Source: JAQGHR01 sp031411935 (GTDB lineage Bacteria > Planctomycetota > Planctomycetia > Isosphaerales > Isosphaeraceae). Taken from it: a stretch of 24,675 bases of DNA. A model generated the notes under the pieces. The model searched no databases, was not told the DNA's origin, and saw nothing but the letters and a program-made list of their open reading frames with translations. This document shows positions 15,880 through 22,735 of the stretch, in pieces. Location: the NCBI GenBank assembly GCA_031411935.1, contig JANOBY010000588.1, positions 1 through 24,675 on the forward strand. Direction: 5' to 3'. Position numbers and translations under genes: made by a program. Positions within the stretch are counted from its first letter, which is position 1; the number at the start of each line of letters is the position of its first letter.

Positions 15880-17133
15880 ATGCACGTCCTCTTCATCCAT
15901 CAGGCCTTCCCCGCGCAGTTCGGCCGCCTTGCGCTCGAGCTGGCGAAGGTTCACGGCTGGCGATGCAGCTTCCTGATCGAGGACCTCTCGACCTGCCCCA
16001 CGCCTTCTCAGGAGATGCTCGATCGTCTCGAACTGCATCGCCTGATCATCCCGGACGAGGACCGCGACTCCACCCCCACGCCCTGGCCGCAGATCTTCGG
16101 CAAGTTCCTCGGGCTGGCCCGCGCGGTGTATGAAGGGGTGGCCATGCGGCCGGACCTTCGCCCCGACCTGGTCGTGGGCCACGGCGGTCGAGGATCGCCC
16201 ACGGTGTTCCTGCCCGAGCTCCTCGACTGCCCGATGATCAACTATTGCGAATATCACTTCGCGAAGCGGCGATCGGACATCTCCTACCGCCTCGACATGC
16301 CCCCGGCGACCGAGGTCGCCCCGTTCTTCCCCAAGTGCATCAACGCGCCGGTCCTGCTGGGCCTGGACAGCATGGACTCGGGCTACTCGGCCACCCGGTT
16401 CCAGCGAGACACGTTCCCGGAACGCTATCGATCGAAGATCGAGGTCCTGTTCGACGGGATCGATACCCACCTCTACCGGCCCCGGAAGGACGTGCCCAGG
16501 CAGCTCGCCGGCAAGTCGATCCTCCGGGGCACGAAGATCGTCACCTTCGTGGCGCGCGGGCTGGAGTCGGTTCGCGGGTTCGACATCTTCGTGAAGGTGG
16601 CCAGGAGGATCAGCCGGGCGCGGCCCGACGTCCTGTTCGTGATCGCGGGCACCGAGCAGGTGTATTACGGCTGGGACGCCCTCCACACCGGGAAGCTCAC
16701 CTTCAAGCAATGGGCGATGGAGCGGATCGAGCACGACCCCGACCGCTTCCTGTTCCTCGGCCATATCGAGCCCGAACAACTGGCCGAGGTCCTCTGCCAG
16801 AGCGATTTGCACCTGTATTTGACCGTCCCGTTCGTGCTGTCCTGGTCGCTCATCAACGCCATGGCGTGCGGATGCACGGTGCTGGCCTCGGACGTGGCCC
16901 CGGTGCGCGAGGTGATCGAGCCCGGCGTGACGGGCCTGGTCGAGCCCCTGTTCGACGCCGACCAGCTGGCCGACACCGCGCTCAAGGTCCTCGACGATCC
17001 GGCCACCTACGCTCCGCTGGGCCAGGCCGCCCGGGCCCTGATCGAGGAAAAATTCAGCCTGGAGACGTGCGTCCCGGCCCTCAAAAACTACTTCGAGCGG
17101 GTGGCGTCTGCGGGCAAGACGCGGAGGGACTGA
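15880..17133 (+). CDS. Glycosyltransferase, GT4-like (second of a pair)
   Basis: A 417-residue paralogue of the previous gene. It begins MHVLFIHQAFPAQFGRLALE and shows the same order: VVGHGGRGSPTVFLPE, EVLFDGIDTHLYRP, KIVTFVARGLESVRGFDIFV, DVLFVIAGTE, LFLGHIEPEQLAEVL and INAMACGCTVLASDVAPVRE. The usual glutamate of the EAMA segment is asparagine here (INAM), and the first EX7E position is phenylalanine, so catalysis may be changed or the donor phosphate held differently. The ATG at 15880 matches the paralogue's N-terminus; a frame from 15832 would overlap the previous gene. The permease gene starts three bases after its stop, so translational coupling is likely. Confidence 0.87.
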   Translation: MHVLFIHQAFPAQFGRLALELAKVHGWRCSFLIEDLSTCPTPSQEMLDRLELHRLIIPDEDRDSTPTPWPQIFGKFLGLARAVYEGVAMRPDLRPDLVVGHGGRGSPTVFLPELLDCPMINYCEYHFAKRRSDISYRLDMPPATEVAPFFPKCINAPVLLGLDSMDSGYSATRFQRDTFPERYRSKIEVLFDGIDTHLYRPRKDVPRQLAGKSILRGTKIVTFVARGLESVRGFDIFVKVARRISRARPDVLFVIAGTEQVYYGWDALHTGKLTFKQWAMERIEHDPDRFLFLGHIEPEQLAEVLCQSDLHLYLTVPFVLSWSLINAMACGCTVLASDVAPVREVIEPGVTGLVEPLFDADQLADTALKVLDDPATYAPLGQAARALIEEKFSLETCVPALKNYFERVASAGKTRRD

Positions 17134-17136
17134 CCG

Positions 17137-18096
17137 ATGATGCCCCGCCCAGACGTCTGGCAGAAATGGGGGCGACGCCTGCCCCGGCTCGTCCTGGTCG
17201 TGGTGGCCGCGATCCTCATGGCACGCACGCCCAACTTCTTCAGGCCCGTCACGCTGGGCACCATCCTCACGCTGGGGAGCATCGTCGGGGTGCTCGCGAT
17301 CGGCCAGGCGTTCGTGCTGATCGGCGGGGGGTTCGACCTCTCGCAGGGGGCCACGATGGCGCTGGCCGCGGCCTCGGCGGCGCTCCTGGCGACCTCGCAG
17401 GGGATCAGTCCGTGGTTGGCGACCCTGCTGGCCCTGGGTGTGGGCGGGCTCCTGGGCGCGATCAATGGGGCCTTCGTGGCGATCGTGGGGACCAACCCGT
17501 TCGTGACCACGCTGAGCACCCTGCTCGTGTATCGCGGGGCCGCGTTCCTGCTGCTGGGCGGGCTGCCCATCAACGGGGTGAGGGCGTTCGAGTTCCTGGA
17601 GATCGGCCCCACGATCGCCGGGACGCACCTGCCCGCCCGCGGGTTCGTGTTCCTGGGGATCGCCGTGGTCTCGTGGGTGGTGCTCACCCGCACGGTGTTC
17701 GGCCGGCACCTCTACGCCGTGGGGGGGAACATGCAGGCGGCTCGGCTGTCGGGGCTCCCCACGATCCGCCTCAAAATCGCCACGTTCGCGCTCAGCGGGA
17801 TGGCGGCGGCGCTGGCGGCGCTCATGCAGCTCTCGTGGGTCCGCGTGGCCAAGGCCGACACGGGCTACGGGCTGGAGCTGGATTCGATCGCGGCGTGCGT
17901 GGTGGGCGGGATCTCCCTGGTGGGCGGGTCGGGCAGCGTGATCGGGGCGGCGCTGGGGTGCCTCCTCTTGCAAGCGCTCGGGACGTACATCACCATGAGC
18001 GGATTCCCCGACGAGTACCGCAGCCTGGCCACCGGCGGGGTGATCCTCACCTTCGCCGCCGCCGACGCCCTGGCGCGTCGCGGGGCGCGGTCCTGA
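17137..18096 (+). CDS. Ribose-type sugar ABC transporter permease (RbsC family)
   Basis: A 319-residue inner-membrane protein with about eight to ten hydrophobic segments. It matches the BPD_transp_2 family of RbsC/XylH-type permeases: RTPNFFRPVTLGTILTLGS, GQAFVLIGGGFDLSQGA, GRHLYAVGGNMQAARLSG, and the late signature YGLELDSIAACVVGGISLVG. The protein forms the membrane channel through which the sugar is passed and would pair with the binding protein encoded 48 bases downstream. Two adjacent ATGs (17137 and 17140) are possible starts. No partner ATPase gene is found in the operon; such transporters cannot work without one, so it must be encoded elsewhere. Confidence 0.95.
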   Translation: MMPRPDVWQKWGRRLPRLVLVVVAAILMARTPNFFRPVTLGTILTLGSIVGVLAIGQAFVLIGGGFDLSQGATMALAAASAALLATSQGISPWLATLLALGVGGLLGAINGAFVAIVGTNPFVTTLSTLLVYRGAAFLLLGGLPINGVRAFEFLEIGPTIAGTHLPARGFVFLGIAVVSWVVLTRTVFGRHLYAVGGNMQAARLSGLPTIRLKIATFALSGMAAALAALMQLSWVRVAKADTGYGLELDSIAACVVGGISLVGGSGSVIGAALGCLLLQALGTYITMSGFPDEYRSLATGGVILTFAAADALARRGARS

Positions 18097-18144
18097 ACCG
18101 GCTCCTCGCCCCGCCACCGCGCCCGAACCCACGGATACCTCTCC

Positions 18145-19089
18145 ATGATCCTCCCCCCTCGTCCCGCACGGTTCGTCCTGATCGCCTGCCTCGCCCTGGG
18201 ATGCGGCGGCAGCCCCGCGCCCACCGGCCCGAAGCCCAGGCAGATCGGCGCGGTCCTGCCCATGTTCAGCCACCCGTTCTTCGTGGCCCAGCGAGACGGA
18301 CTCAAGGCCGAGGCCGACCGGCTCGGACTGGCGATCGACGTGCGCGACGGGCAGGACGACGACCAGAAGCAGATCGTCCAGGTCCAGGCGCTCGTGAACT
18401 CGGGCGCGGACGCGATCGTCCTTTGCCCTCGCGACGAGAACGCCGCCGTGGCCGCCGTCGAGGCCGCCAACTCGGCCAGGATCCCCGTGATCACTCTCAA
18501 CCGCCGGGTCAAGGGCGGAAGCGTCGTCACCTACGTGGGGGCCGACGATGCAGACGGAGGCAGGGCCCAGGGCGAAGAACTCCTCAAGGCGCTCGGGCCT
18601 GCGGGCGGGAAGATCATCTATCTCCAGGGCACGCCCGGCTCGAGCCCGCAGATCAGCCGCAACAAGGGGCTGCACGCGGTGATCGACCTCCACCCCGAGA
18701 TCGCCATCGCGGCCGACCAGTACACCAACTTCCAGGAAGACAAGGCCAAGGCCGTGATGACGGGCCTGGTCCTCAAGTTCCAGCCCGGGGAGATCAAGGC
18801 CATCGTGGCCCAGGCCGACGAGCTGGCCCTGCCCGCCGCCGAGGTCGCCCGCAGCGCCGGCTGGAAGGACGTGGCGGTCATCGGCTTCAACGGCACCAGG
18901 GGCGCCTTCGAGGCCATCGAGTCCGGGCTCATGAGGGCCACGATCCTCCAGGACTCCGCCGAGCAGGGGCGAAAGGCCGTGCAGGCCGCCGCCGACCACC
19001 TGGCGGGCAAGCCGGTCCCGCCCGAGACGATCACCCCCCTGCCCCTCGTGACCAAAGACAACCTGAAGCAGTTCAAGCCCTCGTACTGA
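18145..19089 (+). CDS. Sugar ABC transporter substrate-binding lipoprotein (RbsB-like)
   Basis: A 314-residue lipoprotein with lipobox LALGC (cysteine 20) after a hydrophobic stretch. The mature part is a type-I periplasmic-binding fold: QIGAVLPMFSHPFFVAQRDG, then VQALVNSGADAIVLCPRDEN, IPVITLNRRV, VTYVGADDADGGRAQGEEL, and VAVIGFNGTRGAFEAIESG. These blocks are the canonical order of RbsB-like proteins that bind pentoses, hexoses or related cyclic ligands; the exact sugar cannot be told. The lipid anchor suits a two-membrane cell with binding at the inner-membrane face. Upstream is the permease, and downstream by 16 bases a Gfo/Idh/MocA oxidoreductase that may act on the imported sugar. Confidence 0.93.
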   Translation: MILPPRPARFVLIACLALGCGGSPAPTGPKPRQIGAVLPMFSHPFFVAQRDGLKAEADRLGLAIDVRDGQDDDQKQIVQVQALVNSGADAIVLCPRDENAAVAAVEAANSARIPVITLNRRVKGGSVVTYVGADDADGGRAQGEELLKALGPAGGKIIYLQGTPGSSPQISRNKGLHAVIDLHPEIAIAADQYTNFQEDKAKAVMTGLVLKFQPGEIKAIVAQADELALPAAEVARSAGWKDVAVIGFNGTRGAFEAIESGLMRATILQDSAEQGRKAVQAAADHLAGKPVPPETITPLPLVTKDNLKQFKPSY

Positions 19090-19105
19090 GACAAGGAATT
19101 CCCCC

Positions 19106-20101
19106 ATGACCGCCTCCCCGAAACCGCTCAACTGGGGCGTCCTCGGATGCGCCCGGATCACCCGCCGGGGACTGATTCCCGGGATCGCGGGGTCCTCGGG
19201 CAGCCGCCTCGTGGCCATCGGCAGCCGCGACATGACCACAGCGAAGGCCTGGGCCGACGAGTTCTCGATCCCCCGGGCTTACGGCTCGTACGACGAGGTC
19301 CTGAACGACCCCGAGGTCCAGGCCGTCTATATCCCCCTGCCCAATGAGCTCCACCGCCCCTGGGCCGAACGCGCGGCCGACGCCGGCAAGCACGTCCTCT
19401 GCGAGAAGCCGCTTGCCCTCGACGCCGAGGACGCCGAGGCCATGGTCGCCCACTGCCAGCGCAAGGGCGTGATCCTGATGGAGGCCTTCATGTGGCCCCA
19501 CCAGCCGCGCACCGCCGCGATCCGCCGGATCGTGGACAGCAAGGCCATCGGCGACCTGAGGCTCATCCGCTCCTCGTTCTCGTTCCCGATCGACCCGACC
19601 GACTGGCGTCTCGACCCCAAACGCGGAGGAGGAGCCCTCTGGGACGTGGGGTGCTACGGCGTGAGCACCGCAAGGCTCTACGCCCGCGCCGAGCCCATCT
19701 CCATCCTGGCCCGGGCCCACTTCAGCGTGAGCGGCGTGGACATGTCGCTCGCCACCACCCTCGAATTCCCCGACGGCGTCCTCGCCCAGATCGATTGCAG
19801 CTTCGAACAGCCATTTCGTTGCGTGTACGAACTCGTCGGCACGAAGGGCGTGATCGAGGTGCCCAGCGCCTACCTCCCGCCCGAGCACCCCACGGCCATC
19901 CAGCGCATCGACGACGGGGACCCGCTCTCAACCGACGCCCCCCAGACCCTCACCTTCGACGGACGCAACCAGTACGCCTCCATGGTCGATGCCTTCGCCC
20001 TCTCGGTCGAGCAGGGCAAGCTCGTCGACCCCGCCGAGGACGGCCTGGCCCAGATGAAGACCCTGGAAGCCATCCTCAAATCCGCCAATACAGGCCGCTA
20101 G
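19106..20101 (+). CDS. Gfo/Idh/MocA family sugar oxidoreductase
   Basis: A 331-residue NAD(P)-dependent dehydrogenase. The Rossmann fold opens with WGVLGCARI (glycines 11 and 14) and the family EKP motif is at 100-102 in VLCEKPLALD. The C-terminal domain contains MEAFMWPHQPRT, GGGALWDVGCYGVS and PAEDGLAQM, as in sugar and inositol dehydrogenases of this family. The substrate is likely a sugar, sugar acid or nucleotide sugar; the operon context (ABC sugar-binding protein, glycosyltransferases) favours the oxidation of a transported sugar or making a precursor for the glycosyltransferases. AAGGAA precedes the ATG at 19106. It is the last gene of the unit, with a bidirectional hairpin downstream. 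Confidence 0.94.
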   Translation: MTASPKPLNWGVLGCARITRRGLIPGIAGSSGSRLVAIGSRDMTTAKAWADEFSIPRAYGSYDEVLNDPEVQAVYIPLPNELHRPWAERAADAGKHVLCEKPLALDAEDAEAMVAHCQRKGVILMEAFMWPHQPRTAAIRRIVDSKAIGDLRLIRSSFSFPIDPTDWRLDPKRGGGALWDVGCYGVSTARLYARAEPISILARAHFSVSGVDMSLATTLEFPDGVLAQIDCSFEQPFRCVYELVGTKGVIEVPSAYLPPEHPTAIQRIDDGDPLSTDAPQTLTFDGRNQYASMVDAFALSVEQGKLVDPAEDGLAQMKTLEAILKSANTGR

Positions 20102-20146
20102 ATCGACGACCTGGGGACGGCAGCGATCCTCCCCATCAACGAAGAA

Positions 20147-20180
20147 ACGCCGCGAGACCCGATGAAGGTTCTCGCGGCGT
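20147..20180. terminator. Bidirectional terminator between convergent genes
   Basis: A perfect 11-base-pair stem (ACGCCGCGAGA/TCTCGCGGCGT) lies between the oxidoreductase stop (20101) and the EF-hand gene stop (20212). On the minus strand it is followed by TTCTTCGTTG, which with the stem's last T gives a T-rich tail; on the plus strand the tail GGTTGATC is poor. It probably ends the EF-hand transcript and may also stop the plus-strand operon. Confidence 0.65.
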
Positions 20181-20211
20181 GGTTGATCACGGCGTATCGG
20201 CTAGTCCCGAC

Positions 20212-21189
20212 TTAGCGAGGGGCCGGGGCGGTGCCGGGGGCGGCAGCTGCACCCGGGGCGGCGTTCGGGACGGGCACGTTCGGGACCGGGGCGATCTGGT
20301 CGGGCGAGGCGCCCGTGCGGATCAGGTTGCGGGCCGAGTTGGCGGGCTCGGGCACCATCAGGTTCCGCAGCTGGCTGCCGATGATGCGCTGGGCACCCTG
20401 GGCCTCGTCCTGCGAGATCTGGCCGTCGTTGTTGGCGTCGAAGATCCCGAAGATCATGTTGGACGGCTCGACGATCGCCTTGTTGTACTCGTCACGGCTC
20501 AGCGAGCCGTTGCGGTCGGCGTCCGCCTGCTGGAACGCGGCCTGGGCGGCCGTGCGGGCCGCGCCGATGATCGCGGCGTTGATCTCGGTCGGGCTCATCT
20601 GGCCGTCGCGATTGGTGTCGGCCACGGCGTAGAGGCCCTGGATGGCCGACTCGACGGCCTGACGGACCTCGGTCGCCTGAAGCTGCTTGTCATTGTTCGT
20701 GTCGAGCAGGTTGCCCACGGTCGCGGCGGGGTTCGCCGCGGCGTTGTTGCCGGCCTGCTGGGCCTGGAAACGCCCCTTCTCGATCACGTAACGCAGCAAG
20801 GGCTGCTGGGCGAACAGGGACTCGCGGGCGGCCTTGGCTTCATCCTGGCTGAGCACGCCGTCGCCGTTCTGGTCGGCGCGGAAGAAGAAGCCGCCGACCA
20901 TCAGGTTGGCCGCGTCGGTCGCTTCCTTGCTCGAGATCTGACCGTCATTGTTCGTGTCGGCCACCTTGAAGACCATGCGGCCGGTGTCCTGAACGTCGTT
21001 CAGGCTGTCGATCGGGCCCGGGATGTCTCCGGCCTGACGATCTGCACCACCGGGCTGCCCCTGGGCCTGCGCCGGCTGGGCCTGACGGGCCACCGGCTGC
21101 GCCGGGGCCTGGGCTCGAACCGGGGTACCTACCGAGGCGGCGACAAGGGCCAAACCGGCGGCGGTCATCGTGCGATTCCAGATCTTCAT
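20212..21189 (-). CDS. Secreted protein with six EF-hand calcium-binding loops
   Basis: A 325-residue exported protein. The start used is the ATG at 21189, preceded by CGGAGG at six bases; the ATG at 21195 overlaps that site. Residues 1-26 form a signal peptide ending VRA-QA, followed by an Ala/Gln/Pro-rich linker. Six EF-hand-like loops begin at residues 78, 106, 163, 191, 223 and 251 (for example DTNNDGQISSKE, DQNGDGVLSQDE). Loop 163 has lysine at the usual glycine position (DTNNDKQLQATE) and may bind weakly; loop 223 carries DADRNGSLS. The C-terminus is Pro/Ala-rich. It probably binds calcium outside the cytoplasm. Such proteins are common in planctomycetes, with unknown partners. Confidence 0.9.
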   Translation of the reverse strand: MKIWNRTMTAAGLALVAASVGTPVRAQAPAQPVARQAQPAQAQGQPGGADRQAGDIPGPIDSLNDVQDTGRMVFKVADTNNDGQISSKEATDAANLMVGGFFFRADQNGDGVLSQDEAKAARESLFAQQPLLRYVIEKGRFQAQQAGNNAAANPAATVGNLLDTNNDKQLQATEVRQAVESAIQGLYAVADTNRDGQMSPTEINAAIIGAARTAAQAAFQQADADRNGSLSRDEYNKAIVEPSNMIFGIFDANNDGQISQDEAQGAQRIIGSQLRNLMVPEPANSARNLIRTGASPDQIAPVPNVPVPNAAPGAAAAPGTAPAPR

Positions 21190-21491
21190 GTTCATCCTCC
21201 GTTGCAAGATCGACGTCGAAAAACGAGACGATCTGGGCATCGGACGCACTTGGGCCAAGACATTTAGCCCGGCGACCGATGAAAGTCCCTCGGCAATCAA
21301 GCAACGACGATGCCAGAGTCGAATCCAGAGACGATGACCTCGAAAATGGGTGAAACACCACCATGGAAAAGCTCGCCATCCCCCTCAAATTATCTAAGTC
21401 ACTTATTTATTGATCTCCAAACGCTTATTACTGCGCATACCGCTTCCCTGTCCCCGGGAGGTTTTTTGCAAGATTCACCAGGGCGTCACCC
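21190..21491. other. Intergenic region, AT-rich in the middle
   Basis: This 302-base gap between the EF-hand gene start and the YraN gene stop (both minus strand) must hold the EF-hand promoter. The stretch 21385-21440 is strikingly AT-rich for this genome (TTATTTATTGATC and similar). On the minus strand it holds TTGGAG and TAGATA about 18 bases apart, a possible promoter with a leader of some 190 bases. On the plus strand it ends in a hairpin plus T-run, listed separately. No plausible protein-coding frame was seen. Confidence 0.5.
21443..21467 (+). terminator. Orphan plus-strand terminator-like hairpin
   Basis: CTTCCC (21443-21448) pairs with GGGAGG (21456-21461), one pair being G-U, around a 7-base loop and is followed by six Ts (21462-21467). 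This is the cleanest stem-plus-T-run in the window, but no plus-strand gene precedes it. It could end a small RNA from the AT-rich stretch, or be chance. Confidence 0.4.
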
Positions 21492-21890
21492 TTATCGGAA
21501 CATCTGGCCACGCCCCACGGCCTCGAAGGCATTGGGGATATGATCAATCGTCGGCCTGTCCGAGCCTTCGGGCCAGACGATCGCCACGATGTCAAACCGG
21601 GAGCGGACCTCCAGGGCTCGATATCGCCGCAAAAAATGGAGGGCGGCGAGCGTGATCCGGCGCTGCTTTTCGAGGGTCACGGCCTCGGCGGGCAGGCCCT
21701 CGCGCCGGGTCTTGACCTCGACGAACACGAGGTAGTCGCCATCCCTGGCGATCAGGTCGATCTCGCCGGTGGGCGCCCGGTGGTTCCAGACGAGGATCTT
21801 CATCCCCTTCCGACGAAGATGCCGGGCCGCAAGGCGTTCGCCCGCCTGGCCGAGCATCTTGTTCATGAGGGCGCGGACGATCGAGTTCAT
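21492..21890 (-). CDS. YraN (UPF0102) family endonuclease-fold protein
   Basis: A 132-residue protein of the YraN/UPF0102 family, related to Holliday-junction resolvase-type nucleases. The nuclease-like core is GEIDLIARDGDYLVFVEVKT, with E43, D45, E58 and K60 in the family spacing, followed by ITLAALHFLRRY and FDIVAIVWPEG. The biological role is not established. The ATG at 21890 is used, with alternatives at 21866 and 21857; none has a clear ribosome-binding site, so the N-terminus is uncertain by up to 11 residues. It follows a small lipoprotein gene by 54 bases on the same strand. Confidence 0.94.
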   Translation of the reverse strand: MNSIVRALMNKMLGQAGERLAARHLRRKGMKILVWNHRAPTGEIDLIARDGDYLVFVEVKTRREGLPAEAVTLEKQRRITLAALHFLRRYRALEVRSRFDIVAIVWPEGSDRPTIDHIPNAFEAVGRGQMFR

Positions 21891-21944
21891 GGAGGTACGT
21901 CGGGATGAGAGGCCGCGGTGCGCTTCCGGGAGTGCCGGCCGACA

Positions 21945-22208
21945 TCACCAGAGGGACGAGCTCGACCACTGGGAGTCGGCCGACCGGTTGTTCAGACTCT
22001 TCTCGATCTCCGAGGCCTCACGGCTCCAGGCACCCCTGGGGCGGGCGGACTCCGACAGGCCCCGGGCGCCCTCGACCGGGGATTGCGGCTCAAAGCTGCC
22101 GGGCAGGCCCGCCACACGCGAGTCTTTGCGGGACTTTCCCAGCCCCTCGCACCCGACTCCCGAGATCGCCACGGCGAGCAGGCCAAGGATGAAAGAGGAA
22201 CGCTTCAT
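21945..22208 (-). CDS. Small lipoprotein of unknown function
   Basis: An 87-residue protein with a typical lipoprotein signal: MKRSSFILGLLAVAISGVGC, with the lipobox SGVGC and acylated cysteine at residue 20. The rest is hydrophilic, serine- and arginine-rich, without recognised domain. It has a proper signal sequence, a GGGGG run upstream of the ATG, and a co-directional neighbour (yraN), which together support a real gene; I do not recognise a family. Confidence 0.65.
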   Translation of the reverse strand: MKRSSFILGLLAVAISGVGCEGLGKSRKDSRVAGLPGSFEPQSPVEGARGLSESARPRGAWSREASEIEKSLNNRSADSQWSSSSLW

Positions 22209-22407
22209 GGTTCGGCTACCCCCGGGCCAGGTCGAGGCCCGCGCATCGGATCGAAACGTTCAGGGCAGCACGCGGAGGACAGACGGCCGTCCGCACACCA
22301 GGGGTGAATTCGCATGGTGCCACAACGTCCGCGAGGAGTCCAGGCCGCGTTGACGGATTCCGGGCCGACGCCGGAGTTCCCGACGATCGGACGCGGGGGT
22401 CGCCTCG

Positions 22408-22435
22408 ATACTATCGGGAGGCGAGGGGTCGTTAA
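22408..22435 (-). promoter_or_regulatory. Candidate promoter of the lipoprotein-yraN unit
   Basis: On the minus strand TTAACG (22435-22430) and TAGTAT (22413-22408) are 16 bases apart. The -10 lies in a perfect 11-base palindrome, CGATACTATCG. The leader would be about 190 bases. This is a weak to moderate match only. Confidence 0.3.
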
Positions 22436-22528
22436 GCACCCTGATCGCTTCTTGACAATCAAGACGCTAGCGAAGCGCACAGGACCACGGCCCAGGGACC
22501 AGGAAGGTCAAAAAACATGATTTTGCAT

Positions 22529-22696
22529 AACGAACCCAATTTAGCGACCCAGACCAGAAGGGATCAAATCACGGATCTGCTTCTTGCAAAAAGACTTAAG
22601 TATCGTCAATGGGGCAGAGCCGCGTCGTGCAACTGCAGGAAAACGAACCCAAAACGAAGCCAATTTTCGGCCTTTTCGCGGAAAACGAACCCAATT
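22529..22696. repeat. Dispersed copies of an AACGAACCCAA repeat
   Basis: The string AACGAACCCAATTT (from 22529), AAACGAACCCAAAACGAAG with a following degenerate ACGAAGCCAATTTT (22641-22667), and AAAACGAACCCAATTC (22682-22697) recur in one short gap. The middle pair is divided by a palindrome-like CGGCCTTTTCGCGG spacer. Chance frames across it read KTNP/NEPN, which I recall from many spurious planctomycete annotations, so this looks like a copy of an intergenic repeat family. Confidence 0.6.
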
Positions 22697-22735
22697 CTCC
22701 GGGGATCTCGACGACGAAAAATTCGTCAACAGGGC

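Larger units (their letters stand above)
22209..22735. other. Long intergenic region with repeat copies
   Basis: This 527-base gap lies between the MFS transporter stop and the small lipoprotein start (both minus strand). The left part (22209-22500) is GC-rich and has a possible minus-strand promoter. The right part (22510-22735) is less GC-rich and holds the repeat copies listed separately. A TTGACA hexamer (22453-22458) has no -10 partner. No RNA gene or believable coding frame was found. Confidence 0.55.

Noticed and set aside
15340..19239. A 1299-residue open frame on the minus strand across the glycosyltransferase-transporter operon
   Set aside because: It is antisense to four well-supported genes and consists of low-complexity H/R/G/D/E-rich sequence typical of GC-rich shadow frames.
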